Source: Paractinoplanes brasiliensis (GTDB lineage Bacteria > Actinomycetota > Actinomycetes > Mycobacteriales > Micromonosporaceae). Taken from it: 64,000 bases of DNA. The position numbers were made by a program, and so were the translations under genes. The notes beneath the pieces are model-generated. The model had not been told where the DNA came from. It was given only the letters and a program-made list of their open reading frames with translations, and did no database searches. The DNA lies in assembly GCF_004362215.1 (NCBI RefSeq), contig NZ_SNWR01000002.1:124001-188000 (forward strand), written 5' to 3'. This document shows positions 15,009-24,071 of the stretch, one piece after another (position 1 is the stretch's first letter; the number at the start of each line of letters is the position of its first letter).

Positions 15009-16145
15009 TCACCCCTTCCACCGGATCATCGCCGCGGTGGCGTCGTCGCGGAGTTCGCCCTGCTCATAGCTGACGATCGTGTGGATCAGCCGCCGCATCA
15101 CCTCGGGCGCGGGCAACCCCTGGGCGAGTTGCCCGCTCAGGAAGGCCGTCAGCCGATCGAGACCGAAAAGAGCCCCCGCACGGTCCCGCGCCTCAGTGAT
15201 CCCGTCGGTGTAGAGCACGAGGGTGTCGCCCGGCGTGAGCTGCTCGGTCGTCACCCGTGGCGGCCGGTTCAGCATGGTGGCGAGCCCCAGCGGCAGCGCC
15301 GTCGGCGTGGGCCACCCGTTGTGTGCCTCGCCGTCGCGCAGCAGCAGCTCGGCCGGGTGCCCGGCGCTGATCCGCCGATACTGCCCGGTCACGGTGTCCA
15401 GCTCGGCCAGGATCGCGGTCACGAAACTGCCCGGGTACTGCGCCCGGATCCACTTGTCGATCGACAGGTACGTGTCGGTCAGGCCCAGCCCGGAGCGCCG
15501 CGCGTTGCGGTACGTGTTCAACGTCAGCGTGGTCAGCGCGCTCGCCGCGATGCCGTGACCGACCGTGTCGAACAACCCGACGTGCAGCACGTCCCCGTTC
15601 GCCGCGTAGTCGAACGCGTCCCCGCCCACGTCGTAACACGGCTCCAGCACCGCGGTGACCATGGTGCCGTCCACAGCGAACGTCAACGGCGGCAACTGGT
15701 TCCAGACGATCTCGGCCGCCAGCTGCATCGGCTCGCGCCGGCGGGTGTGCTCGACCGCGTCGCCGTAACCACGCCGGCTCGCGATCAGCTCGGCCACCAG
15801 CGCCGCGATCACCTCGAGCTCGTCGAAGTCGGCGGCCCGGGTGCGCAGCTCCAGCACGCCGAGTCGTTCCGCGCCGTGCAGCAGCGGCAGCCACACGCAC
15901 TCGTCCGAGGTGGTCACCCGCGCGGTCGTGAACGCCTCGCCGGCCGGGGTGCCGTCGACCAGGACAGGGCTCGCGGCGGCCGGGTCGCCGCCGGGCAGCG
16001 GACAGAGCTGCACCTGCGCGTAGTCGACCAGCAGGACGGTGGCCGTGGCCGCGCCGAGCAGCGGGGCCGCGTCGTGCAGCAGGGCGGGCAGGTCCTCGGC
16101 CCGTCCCCGATGTCGCAGATCGAGCAGTCTGCGTACGGCTTCCAT
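15009..16145 (-). CDS. GAF-type sensor with PP2C/SpoIIE phosphatase domain
   Basis: About 378 residues: an N-terminal GAF-like domain (ATVLLVDYAQVQLCPLPGGD to roughly residue 150) and a C-terminal RsbU/SpoIIE serine phosphatase. Metal-binding signatures are VGGDAFDYAANGDVLHVGLF, DTVGHGIAASAL and, near the end, YTDGITEARD and RDDATAAMI. Such phosphatases dephosphorylate an anti-sigma antagonist in partner-switching pathways. I chose ATG 16145, which avoids the MerR gene; a GTG at 16157 is also possible. It follows the MerR gene on the same strand by 41 bases. Confidence 0.85.
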   Translation of the reverse strand: MEAVRRLLDLRHRGRAEDLPALLHDAAPLLGAATATVLLVDYAQVQLCPLPGGDPAAASPVLVDGTPAGEAFTTARVTTSDECVWLPLLHGAERLGVLELRTRAADFDELEVIAALVAELIASRRGYGDAVEHTRRREPMQLAAEIVWNQLPPLTFAVDGTMVTAVLEPCYDVGGDAFDYAANGDVLHVGLFDTVGHGIAASALTTLTLNTYRNARRSGLGLTDTYLSIDKWIRAQYPGSFVTAILAELDTVTGQYRRISAGHPAELLLRDGEAHNGWPTPTALPLGLATMLNRPPRVTTEQLTPGDTLVLYTDGITEARDRAGALFGLDRLTAFLSGQLAQGLPAPEVMRRLIHTIVSYEQGELRDDATAAMIRWKG

Positions 16146-16186
16146 CGCCTCGGGCACAAGCCCCTCATGCCCAGCGAGGGCCGCCG

Positions 16187-16531
16187 TCAATCGACGCGAT
16201 AACGCTCGACCAGGCCGGCGAGGATCTCGCGGGTGCGGTTCAGGTCGTCGATCTGCTTGGTGACCCTGTCCAGCTCCGACGTCAGGCGCTCGGCGAGCCA
16301 GGGCGTACGGATGGCCTCGTTGCTGATGCACGGGAGCACGTCCTGAATGGTCGCGCTGGTGAGCCCGGCCGACAGCAGCGACTGGATCAGCGAGACCCGC
16401 TCGACCGCCGTCTCCGGGTAATGCCGCTGTCCGCCGCCGCTGCGAACGCTGGCCAGCAGCCCCTGCTCCTCGTAGTAGCGCAGGCTCCGGGCGCTCGCCC
16501 CGGTCGCCGCGGACAGGTCGCCGATCCGCAT
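16187..16531 (-). CDS. MerR-family transcriptional regulator
   Basis: A 114-residue regulator with the MerR winged helix at its start (MRIGDLSAATGASARSLRYY then EEQGLL) and a C-terminal coiled-coil dimerisation helix (LAERLTSELDRVTKQIDDLN). It has no Cys cluster typical of metal sensors. It is divergent from an old-yellow-enzyme gene, and the shared gap has a textbook MerR-type promoter with a stretched spacer, so it probably activates that gene. The inducer is unknown, possibly an electrophile. Confidence 0.92.
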   Translation of the reverse strand: MRIGDLSAATGASARSLRYYEEQGLLASVRSGGGQRHYPETAVERVSLIQSLLSAGLTSATIQDVLPCISNEAIRTPWLAERLTSELDRVTKQIDDLNRTREILAGLVERYRVD

Positions 16532-16552
16532 GGAAATCCTCCCGGAAAAGCC

Positions 16553-16585
16553 TTGACCCTTACACGGATGTGAGGTTTTAGCGTA
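16553..16585 (+). promoter_or_regulatory. MerR-type promoter/operator
   Basis: A -35 box TTGACC (16553-16558) and a -10 region TTAGCG/TAGCGT (about 16578-16584) are 19-20 bases apart, longer than the normal 17, and the spacer is filled by an imperfect palindrome CCTTACAC ... TGTGAGG (16558-16575). This is the arrangement MerR proteins use to twist and activate a promoter. It drives the oxidoreductase gene. Confidence 0.65.
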
Positions 16586-16590
16586 GACGC

Positions 16591-17601
16591 ATGACAGCCG
16601 CCACCGCTTCCCTGATCGAGCCCGCCACCCTGGCCGGACTGCCGCTGAGCAGCCCGTTCGTCATGGCCCCGATGACCCGCGAACGGTCGCCGCAAGGCGT
16701 GCCGACGCCGGAGAACGCGGCCTACTACCGCCGCCGCGCCGAGAACGGGATCGGCCTGATCATCACCGAGGGCGTCCTGGTCGACCACGTCAGCGCCGGC
16801 CACCAGCGGGATGTCCCGCGCCTGACCCCCGGCCCTGCCGAGGCCGGGTGGCGGCACGTCACCAGCGAGGTCCACGCCGCCGGGGGACGCATCGCCGCGC
16901 AGCTGTGGCATCTCGGCAGCGAGCGCGAGCCCGTCGACGGTTACGCCTCGTGGACTCCCACGACGATGGCCGGCCGCGACTTCGACACCATCGTTTCCGC
17001 GTACGCCGCTTCCGCGCGCGTCGCCGTACGGGCCGGTTTCGACGCCGTGGAGGTGCACGCCGCCCACGGATACCTGCTCGACGAGTTCCTCTGGCCGGTC
17101 AGCAACCCGACCCTGGCCCACCGGGACTTCCCCGCCGAGATCGTGCGCGCCGTCCGGGCCGAGATCCCCTCGTGCATGCCGTTGATCGTCCGGTTCTCCC
17201 AGTTCAAGGAGCGCGACTACACCGCACGCATCGCCGAGACCCCCGCCGAGCTGGCCGGCATCCTCGAAGGGCTGCGTGAGGCCGGGGCGGACGTCCTGCA
17301 CGCCTCGCAGCGCCGCTTCTGGGAACCCGTCTTCGACGGCAGCGGCCGCAACCTGGCCGGCTGGGCCAAACACCTCACCGGCCTGCCCTCGATCACCGTC
17401 GGCTCGATCGGCCTGACCCGCGACTTCGCCCGCTCCGAGCGCATGCGCGAGCTGCTGCGACGCCGCGAGCAGGGCGAGTACGACCTGATCGCGGTGGGCC
17501 GGGCGCTGCTCGGCAACCCGGCCTGGGTGACGCTGGCCGCCGCCGGCCGGCACGACGAGATCCGCGACTATCACAAAACGGACGAGGAGCGATACTTCTG
17601 A
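16591..17601 (+). CDS. NADH:flavin oxidoreductase (old yellow enzyme family)
   Basis: The 336-residue protein is an FMN-dependent TIM barrel: FVMAPMTRERSPQG at the start, GLIITEGVLVD, the AAQLWHLGS strand, the substrate-binding motif VEVHAAHGYLLDEF, and SITVGSIGL with AVGRALLGNP (phosphate binding) at the end. These enzymes reduce activated alkenes such as enones, using NAD(P)H. The paired MerR gene and operator suggest induction by a reactive electrophile, which would fit a detoxification role; this is inference. Confidence 0.93.
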   Translation: MTAATASLIEPATLAGLPLSSPFVMAPMTRERSPQGVPTPENAAYYRRRAENGIGLIITEGVLVDHVSAGHQRDVPRLTPGPAEAGWRHVTSEVHAAGGRIAAQLWHLGSEREPVDGYASWTPTTMAGRDFDTIVSAYAASARVAVRAGFDAVEVHAAHGYLLDEFLWPVSNPTLAHRDFPAEIVRAVRAEIPSCMPLIVRFSQFKERDYTARIAETPAELAGILEGLREAGADVLHASQRRFWEPVFDGSGRNLAGWAKHLTGLPSITVGSIGLTRDFARSERMRELLRRREQGEYDLIAVGRALLGNPAWVTLAAAGRHDEIRDYHKTDEERYF

Positions 17602-17643
17602 TTTTCCCGCGCGAGGGCCGTCCGACTTGGTGAAATCGTCACC

Positions 17644-20600
17644 ATGGTGTCGGAAACGCCCAGAGCAGCCGTACGCGCATGGCGTGACGGTCTGGTCAAC
17701 CTCGACGCCGGAAACCGCCTGCTCAACTTCCGCCCCGCCGCGAACGGCACCCTGGAGATCACCGGACCGGCCGCCCCCGACATCGTCGCCGCGCTGCGCG
17801 GCGACCGCGACTACGGGTTCCTGCCGCAGCACGCCAAACCCCAGCCCGGCGGGCTGTTCCGCACCGGGCTCAGCGCCGCCGCCCTCGGCGCCGAACTGCG
17901 GCGGCTGCAGCGCAAATCCCGCCAGGACTTCCTCGACCGGGGAGTGGCCGCGCTGCACCTCGCCCTCGGCATGCTGCACTGGCGCGACGAGGAGGACGTG
18001 CCGCTGAACAGCCCCATCCTGCTGCTGCCGGCCGAACTGGCCGGCTCCGGCCCTGCCGACGTGCCGCGGCTGCGGGTACGCGGCGAAGACCCGGTGGTGA
18101 ACCCGGCGCTGGCCCTGCGGCTGCGGCGGATGGGCATCACCATGCCGGGCGTGGACGGGCCGGCTGGGCTGGACGTGCGGGCGTACCTGCGGGAACTGCG
18201 GGAGCTGGTCGACAACCGGGACTGGCAGGCCGAGGAGACGGTGTGCCTGTCGCGGTTCACGTTCCACAAGGAGGCGATGTACCGGGATCTGCTCGACAAC
18301 GAGTCCCGGATCGTCGCCCACCCGCTCGTCGCGGCACTGTGCGAGAATTCCGACGCCGATTTGCCCTGTGGACAACCCGCACAGCCCCCCTTGACAGGTG
18401 TAGTTTCCCACCACCTGACCCCGGGAGGGTGGGGAGGAGGCGGGTGGGCCGGATGGGAGTCGTATACAAGAGAAGACCTCCCGTTAGTGCTCGACGCCGA
18501 TGCCACCCAGCGCGCCTGTGTCGAGGCCGCCCTGCGGGGTGAGAGTTTTGTGCTCGACGGCCCGCCCGGCACGGGCAAGTCCCAGACGATCGCGAACATG
18601 ATCGGGTGCCTTCTCCACGCCGGAAAGACGGTTCTGTTCGTCTCGGAGAAGGCCGCCGCCCTCGAAGTCGTGCGCAACCGCCTCGCCGCGGCGGGCCTGG
18701 ACGCGTACCTGCTCGAACTGCACAGCCACAAGGCAACCCGCCGGGAGGTGGCCCGCGCGCTCGCGAACTCGGTGGAGCCCCGCAGCGTCGAGCCGGTCCC
18801 GCCGCCCAACGAGCGCCTGCGCGAGCTGCGCGACCTGCTCGACGGCTACGCGGCGGCGATGAACGAGCGACGTGAGCCGCTCGGCCGCACGCTGCACGAC
18901 GTGCTCGGAGAATGCGCCCGCCTGACCGGCCTGCCCGAGGTGCCGAACCCCTGCGCATCCCTGACCAGCCGGTCCGACGTGCCCAGCCCCACCGCGCCCC
19001 CGCCCGGCCTGCCCGAGGTGTCCAGCCCCACCGCCCGTCCGGCTGGCCTGCCCGGGATGCCCAGCTCCACCGCGCGCCTGCCCGAGGTGTCCAGCTCCAC
19101 CGCGCGTCCGGCTGGCCTGCCCGAGGTGCCCAACCCCTGTGCCCGGCCGGGTGAGCTGACCCCGCGCATGGTGCGTGACGTCGTGGAAGCGGCCGGCGAC
19201 CTGACACGCTGCCGGCGGGCGGCGGCCGGCCCTGCGACGTTCCCCTGGCGCGAGGTCGTCGAACGGGCGCCCTTGGGCGGGGCGTTGCGCCGGGCCCGGC
19301 AGGCGCTGCACGCGCTGGCGGAGGAGGCACGGCCGCACGCCAGGCTGGCCAGGGCCTTCGACGCCGTACGACCGGGACGCGCGAGCACCCTGGCGGCGCT
19401 GGTCACGCACGCCGCCCGGCGACCGGCCGCGGTGGCCGACGCGTGGCTGACCGCGCCCAGCCTCGAGCCGATCGTGCGGGCCGCCGAGCACCGCTCCCGC
19501 CGGCTAGCCGACGCCCGCCGGGCCCGGGCCGCCGTACGCGAGGCGGCCGGTGCCGAATGGCACGAGCTGCCCGACTTCGACCCGCCGGCGGTCGAGCCCC
19601 GCACCCTCACCGCGGCCGGCGCCGAGGAGACGATCCGCCGCCTCACCGGGGAGGCCGCAGCCCTCGACGCGCTGGGCGAGGAGATCGCCGCCACCACCGC
19701 GCGGCTCGGCCTGCCCCCGGTGGCCACGTTCGCCGACCTGAACCGGTTCGCCGCGCTGGCCGAGCTGGCGGGCCGGCCGCACCGCCCGGAGCCGTTCTGG
19801 TTCGGTCCCGGGGTGCCGGCCGGGGTGTCGGCGGCCGAGGCCGCGCTGCAGCACTGCTCCGAGACCGTGGCCGCCGCGGAGGCCGGGTGCCGCCGCTGGT
19901 TCAGCCCGGAGATCGTCGGGCAGCCGGTCGAACAGCTCGCCGAGCGGCTCACCCATGAGCATCGTGGCTTGCGTAAACTGCTGCGGGCGTACCGGCGGGA
20001 CTGGGACGCCGTGGCCGCGTACGCCCGTCCGGGGGTGCCGCCCGGGGAAGCTGTGTCCCACCTCGGCGCGGCGGTGACCTGGCAGCGGGCGCTGCGCGAG
20101 CAGGCCGCCGCCGAGCACCAGTACGCACCCCTGCTGGGGCGGTACTGGCGGGGCGGAACTGCGCTGCACGAGGCCCTGCGGCTCGCCGAGGAGATCGTGC
20201 GGCTCACCCCGCCGGGCGCTCTGCCGGCGGTGGCCGACCAGCTCTGCCGCCCGGTGCCCGACTCGCGTCTCGCCGCCACGGCGGCACGGGCCCGAGCACT
20301 CGCCCGGGGCGAATCGGCCGCCGACACGCCACGGGACGCCGCCGCCCGCCGCCGCGCCCAGGTGCGAGCGCTGACCGAGGTGGCGATCGCCCTGCACGCG
20401 TACACTCAGGCCCTGGGCCGCGACGTCGACCTGGGGGAGGCCCGTGCCCTGGCCCGCCTGCGCCGCGCGGCCGCCGACGAGGAACGGGTGCTCGCCGACG
20501 ACTACGCCACGGCGGTGGCCGCGCTCGGCGCGGCGGCCGTGCACGACGACGACCTGCGGGGAGCGGTCGAATGGGCGCGGGCGGTCCGGCGCCTGACCGG

Positions 20601-22527
20601 GGGCGCTGACCGGCCGCTGACCGAGGAACAGGCCGCGGCCCTGCGCTCGGACGGCGGCGCCACGGCCCTGAGCGAGCGGTTCGGCGCCTGGGAGGACGCC
20701 CGGGACACCGTCGTGGCCGCGTTCGCCCCGGGCCGCCGCGCCGAGATCGCCGAGCGGCTGGACGACTACGACGGCGTGTTGCTGACCGAGCTGCTCGACG
20801 ACCCGGGCGGCCAGGACGAATGGCTCGGCTACGACCGCGTGCGGCGCGTCCTCACCCCGGAGGCGATCAGGTTCTGCGCCGACCTGCCCGGCGACCAGGT
20901 ACGTCCGGCGGTGGAACGGGCGGTGCTGGCGGCGTGGGCCGACGCGGTGATCCGGGACGACGAACGGCTGCACCCGGTCGGCGGCCCCGAACGGGACCAG
21001 CTGGTCGAGGAGTTCCGCGCGCTCGACGCCACGCCGGCCGGGCACGCCGCCGCCACGATCGCGGCCGCGGTGGAACAGCGGCGCATCGAGGCCCGGGTGC
21101 CTGCCGAGGCGACGCTGCTGCGCCGCGAAGGCATGAAGGAAACCCGCCACCTGGCCGTACGGGATCTGATCGGGCGCACCCGGCAGACCGTGCTGAGCAG
21201 CAAGCCGTGCTTCCTCATGTCGCCGCTGGCGGTCAGCCAGTTCCTCCCGGCCGACCTCACGTTCGACGTGGTGATCTTCGACGAGGCGTCGCAGATCGCC
21301 CCGGCCGACGCGATCAACTGCCTGTACCGGGCCGGCGCGATGATCGCGGCCGGGGACGACCGGCAGCTGCCGCCCACGTCGTTCTTCACCCGCACCGACA
21401 CCGACACCGACGACGACGGCAGCGACGTCAACGACTTCCAGTCCATCCTGGAGCTGGCCAAGGGGTGCGGGGCGTTCCCCAGCCGCGGTCTCGGGTGGCA
21501 TTACCGCAGCCGGCACGAGGCGCTGATCGCGTTCGCCAACCGCCAGTTCTACGACGGCCGGTTGCAGACGTTCCCGGGCGCCAACACCGACCCCGAGACG
21601 GGCGTCGAGCTGATCCCGGTCCACGGCGTCTACCGGCGCGGCAGCACCCGCGACAACCCGGTCGAGGCCGAGACGGTCGCCGAACGTATCGTCTCCTGCC
21701 TGACCACCCGGCCCGGACTGTCGTACGGGGTGGTCACGTTCTCGGTGGCGCAGGCCGAGGCGATCGAGGCCGCTTTGGAACGCGCGGCCACCCGCCACCC
21801 CGGGCTGGAACGGCTGCTCGACGGCGACCGCCTCTCCGGGTTCTTCGTCAAGAGCCTCGAGTCGGTGCAGGGCGACGAGCGCGACGTGATGATCTTCTCG
21901 ATCGGGTACGGCCGGGACGAGCAGGGCAGGATCAGCACCAACTTCGGCGCGCTCAACCAGCCCAACGGGTGGCGCCGGCTCAACGTCGCGATCACCCGGG
22001 CCCGGCGGCGCGTCGAGATCATCTCGTCGATCCGGTCCCGCGACATCCCGGAGTCGGCCAACGAGGGCGTACGCCACCTCGCCGCCTACCTGGACTACGC
22101 CGAGCGGGGCGCCGCGGCGCTGCCGGGCCCCGACCCCGCCCCGGACCCGTTCGTCACCGCGGTGCTGGAGACCGTGCGCTCGTGGGGCTACCGCGCGAAG
22201 GCCGGGATCGGGCTGGACGGCTACCGGATCGACGTCGGCGTGCGGCACCCCACGCCCGCGGGCGGTTTCGTGCTCGGCATCGAGTGCGACGGGCCCCGCT
22301 ACGGCGCGATCGGCTCGGCCCGCGACCGCGACCGCCTCGCCGGGCAGGTCCTCGCCGGACTCGGGTGGCAGCTGCACCGCGTGTGGGGGGCGGCGTGGCA
22401 TCGCGACCGGGCGGGGGAGGAGGCCCGGCTCAAGGAGGCGATCGTGCGGGCGACCGGCGGGCGGCCCTCGGCGAGGCCACGACCCTACCGTCGAGTAGAG
22501 TCTCTTGGGTTACGGCTCGTTCCGTAG
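17644..22527 (+). CDS. DUF4011 SF1 helicase with C-terminal Vsr-like nuclease
   Basis: A 1,627-residue protein. The N-terminal 200 residues match DUF4011 (NLDAGNRLLNFRP). A DNA2/NAM7-like SF1 helicase follows: Walker A GPPGTGKSQTIANMI near residue 305, Walker B VVIFDEASQIAPADA near 1211, motif III GDDRQLPP, motif V VQGDERDVMIFSIGYG, and motif VI LNVAITRARRR near 1447. The last 110 residues look like a Vsr/PD-(D/E)XK nuclease, with the Asp of GYRIDVGV and the E-x-D of LGIECDGPRY, then ARDRDRLAG. A helicase-nuclease of this kind would act on DNA, in repair or phage defence. A Pro-rich tandem repeat (residues about 430-500) interrupts the helicase core. It is followed after 19 bases by the WD40 gene. 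Confidence 0.88.
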   Translation: MVSETPRAAVRAWRDGLVNLDAGNRLLNFRPAANGTLEITGPAAPDIVAALRGDRDYGFLPQHAKPQPGGLFRTGLSAAALGAELRRLQRKSRQDFLDRGVAALHLALGMLHWRDEEDVPLNSPILLLPAELAGSGPADVPRLRVRGEDPVVNPALALRLRRMGITMPGVDGPAGLDVRAYLRELRELVDNRDWQAEETVCLSRFTFHKEAMYRDLLDNESRIVAHPLVAALCENSDADLPCGQPAQPPLTGVVSHHLTPGGWGGGGWAGWESYTREDLPLVLDADATQRACVEAALRGESFVLDGPPGTGKSQTIANMIGCLLHAGKTVLFVSEKAAALEVVRNRLAAAGLDAYLLELHSHKATRREVARALANSVEPRSVEPVPPPNERLRELRDLLDGYAAAMNERREPLGRTLHDVLGECARLTGLPEVPNPCASLTSRSDVPSPTAPPPGLPEVSSPTARPAGLPGMPSSTARLPEVSSSTARPAGLPEVPNPCARPGELTPRMVRDVVEAAGDLTRCRRAAAGPATFPWREVVERAPLGGALRRARQALHALAEEARPHARLARAFDAVRPGRASTLAALVTHAARRPAAVADAWLTAPSLEPIVRAAEHRSRRLADARRARAAVREAAGAEWHELPDFDPPAVEPRTLTAAGAEETIRRLTGEAAALDALGEEIAATTARLGLPPVATFADLNRFAALAELAGRPHRPEPFWFGPGVPAGVSAAEAALQHCSETVAAAEAGCRRWFSPEIVGQPVEQLAERLTHEHRGLRKLLRAYRRDWDAVAAYARPGVPPGEAVSHLGAAVTWQRALREQAAAEHQYAPLLGRYWRGGTALHEALRLAEEIVRLTPPGALPAVADQLCRPVPDSRLAATAARARALARGESAADTPRDAAARRRAQVRALTEVAIALHAYTQALGRDVDLGEARALARLRRAAADEERVLADDYATAVAALGAAAVHDDDLRGAVEWARAVRRLTGGADRPLTEEQAAALRSDGGATALSERFGAWEDARDTVVAAFAPGRRAEIAERLDDYDGVLLTELLDDPGGQDEWLGYDRVRRVLTPEAIRFCADLPGDQVRPAVERAVLAAWADAVIRDDERLHPVGGPERDQLVEEFRALDATPAGHAAATIAAAVEQRRIEARVPAEATLLRREGMKETRHLAVRDLIGRTRQTVLSSKPCFLMSPLAVSQFLPADLTFDVVIFDEASQIAPADAINCLYRAGAMIAAGDDRQLPPTSFFTRTDTDTDDDGSDVNDFQSILELAKGCGAFPSRGLGWHYRSRHEALIAFANRQFYDGRLQTFPGANTDPETGVELIPVHGVYRRGSTRDNPVEAETVAERIVSCLTTRPGLSYGVVTFSVAQAEAIEAALERAATRHPGLERLLDGDRLSGFFVKSLESVQGDERDVMIFSIGYGRDEQGRISTNFGALNQPNGWRRLNVAITRARRRVEIISSIRSRDIPESANEGVRHLAAYLDYAERGAAALPGPDPAPDPFVTAVLETVRSWGYRAKAGIGLDGYRIDVGVRHPTPAGGFVLGIECDGPRYGAIGSARDRDRLAGQVLAGLGWQLHRVWGAAWHRDRAGEEARLKEAIVRATGGRPSARPRPYRRVESLGLRLVP
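18931..19150 (+). repeat. In-frame Pro-rich tandem repeat within the helicase
   Basis: Degenerate units of roughly 30-40 bp encode LPEVSSPTARPAG-like peptides six times between the first RecA motifs. The repeats are longer and more regular at DNA level than the surrounding coding sequence, suggesting slippage expansion in a tolerated loop. Confidence 0.75.
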
Positions 22528-22565
22528 CACTTGGGGTGATAGACCGGTGAAGACCGATTACGGTA

Positions 22566-23990
22566 TTGACTCCCCGCGCTCAGATGTCCAGCATATGTCG
22601 CGTGACCCCCGGGACCCCGTCGGTGCAGGCAGCGCCGGTCAGCTGCGTCGCCTTCCGCGCTGACGGCCGTCGGCTCGCCAGCGGGACCCAGGACGGCAAG
22701 GTCACCGTGCGGGAGACCAGCGATCCGTCCCGCCCCGTGGTCATGACCGAATTTGCCCATCGCTCGGCGGTGCTTGCCGCGGCCTGGAACCCGGGCGCGT
22801 CCGACCTGCTGGCCATCGGCTCGGCCGAGGGCACCGCGGCGGTCTGGCGCGTCGTCGACGACCGTCCGCCGCACCTGATGAAGGTGCTGGGCGGGCACCC
22901 GGCCCCCGTCACCGGGGTCTCGTGGATGCCCGACGGCCAGCACCTGCTCTGCCAGCTCGCCGACGGCCGGGCGGCCGTGTGGCAGGCATTCGGCGAGAAA
23001 TACCTGGGCGAGCTCGACGACTGCGTACGCCTCGACGTCAGCTCCACCGGCCTGGTCGCCACGGTCGGGGCCAACGGCTTCGTGGCCGTCCGCAACCTGG
23101 CCCAGGACAGGTCGCCGCTGGCCGGCCGGGCCGCCCCCGCCGTCGAGGCCTGCGCGTGGTCGCCGGACGCGACGACCCTGGCCCTGGCCCGCCGGGACGG
23201 CGCGATCGAGATGCGCAACGCCCACCTCGACCCGGTCCGCAGCCTCACCGCCGGGGACGCCCCGCTGCGCTCGGTGACCTGGTCGGCCGACGGACGGCAC
23301 GTGCTGGCCGGGGCGTACGACGGGACGCTGACCGCCCTCGACTCGGCCAACCGCCCGCACTGGCGGCTCACCGACCCGACGATCCGCGCCCGTTCGCTCG
23401 CGATCGGCGGCCCGGTGCTGGCCACCGCCACCTTCGCCGGGCGGCCCTACCTGCTCGACGCCACGTCGGGCACCCCGCTCACCCCCGGGCTGTCGCTGCC
23501 CGCCCTGCCCGCGCCGACCCGCCCCTTCCGCGACGGGGTGCTCGCCGCCGAAGGCCGGGTCGTGACGGCCGGGCCGCCGGACGACCGCACCGTCGTCGTC
23601 GAGCACGACCTGCGCGTGGGGGCGATCGACTCGCTGGCCGACCGGGTGGTCGTCTCGGCCGCCCATCAGGCCGTGCGGGTGGCCCGGCTCGACCCGCTGG
23701 CGTACGAGGTGGAACGCGGCATCACGCTGCGCGCCCCCGAGCCGGTACGCACGGTCGCGCTCCTCGGCACGCCCGAGATCACGGTGGTGGTGGCCGCGTC
23801 GTACGACTTCCGCCTCTACTCGTGGACGGTCGACTGGACCGGCCCCCCGGTCGGGCCCGGCGTGGTCGGCGAGTTCGGCGCCGGCATCGCGGCCCTGCAG
23901 CGCCTCGACGAGCAGCGCCTGACCGCCACCGACCACCGCGGCGAACTGGTCATCCTCGCGCTCGGCGCCGACGGCGCGCTCAACTCCTGA
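22566..23990 (+). CDS. WD40-repeat beta-propeller protein, 5' end probably frameshifted
   Basis: The 474-residue frame is built of WD40-like blades: APVSCVAFRADGRRLASGTQ then DGKVTVRE, AVLAAAWNPGASDLLAIGSA, APVTGVSWMPDGQHLL, APLRSVTWSADGRHVLAGAY, and others to the C-terminus, giving perhaps one seven-blade propeller. WD40 proteins are protein-interaction platforms. No start in this frame has a ribosome site. A GTG at 22547 with GGGGTGA upstream opens another frame (VKTDYGIDSPRSDVQHMSRD) that stops at about 22661; a single extra G near 22639 would join the two. It probably forms an operon with the helicase gene. The 3' end is duplicated (see 23961-24071). Confidence 0.8.
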   Translation: MTPRAQMSSICRVTPGTPSVQAAPVSCVAFRADGRRLASGTQDGKVTVRETSDPSRPVVMTEFAHRSAVLAAAWNPGASDLLAIGSAEGTAAVWRVVDDRPPHLMKVLGGHPAPVTGVSWMPDGQHLLCQLADGRAAVWQAFGEKYLGELDDCVRLDVSSTGLVATVGANGFVAVRNLAQDRSPLAGRAAPAVEACAWSPDATTLALARRDGAIEMRNAHLDPVRSLTAGDAPLRSVTWSADGRHVLAGAYDGTLTALDSANRPHWRLTDPTIRARSLAIGGPVLATATFAGRPYLLDATSGTPLTPGLSLPALPAPTRPFRDGVLAAEGRVVTAGPPDDRTVVVEHDLRVGAIDSLADRVVVSAAHQAVRVARLDPLAYEVERGITLRAPEPVRTVALLGTPEITVVVAASYDFRLYSWTVDWTGPPVGPGVVGEFGAGIAALQRLDEQRLTATDHRGELVILALGADGALNS

Positions 23991-24071
23991 CGAACCGGCT
24001 CGGCGCCGATGGCGCGCTCAACTCCTGACGAACCGGCTCGGCGCCGACGGCGTGCTCAACACCCGACGAGC
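23961..24071 (+). repeat. 38-bp direct repeats duplicating a gene 3' end and stop
   Basis: The last codons of the WD40 gene, its TGA and nine following bases form a 38-bp unit (23961-23998) that is repeated almost exactly at 23999-24036 and in decayed form from 24037. Each copy would encode LGADGALNS and a stop. Confidence 0.88.

Noticed and set aside
19504..22401. A 965-codon open frame antisense to the helicase gene
   Set aside because: High GC makes long antisense frames common. Its product is Arg/Gly/Pro/His-rich without domains, while the plus-strand helicase has clear motifs.
22922..24028. A long frame overlapping the WD40 gene in another phase
   Set aside because: Arg-rich shadow; the WD40 blades are in the other frame.
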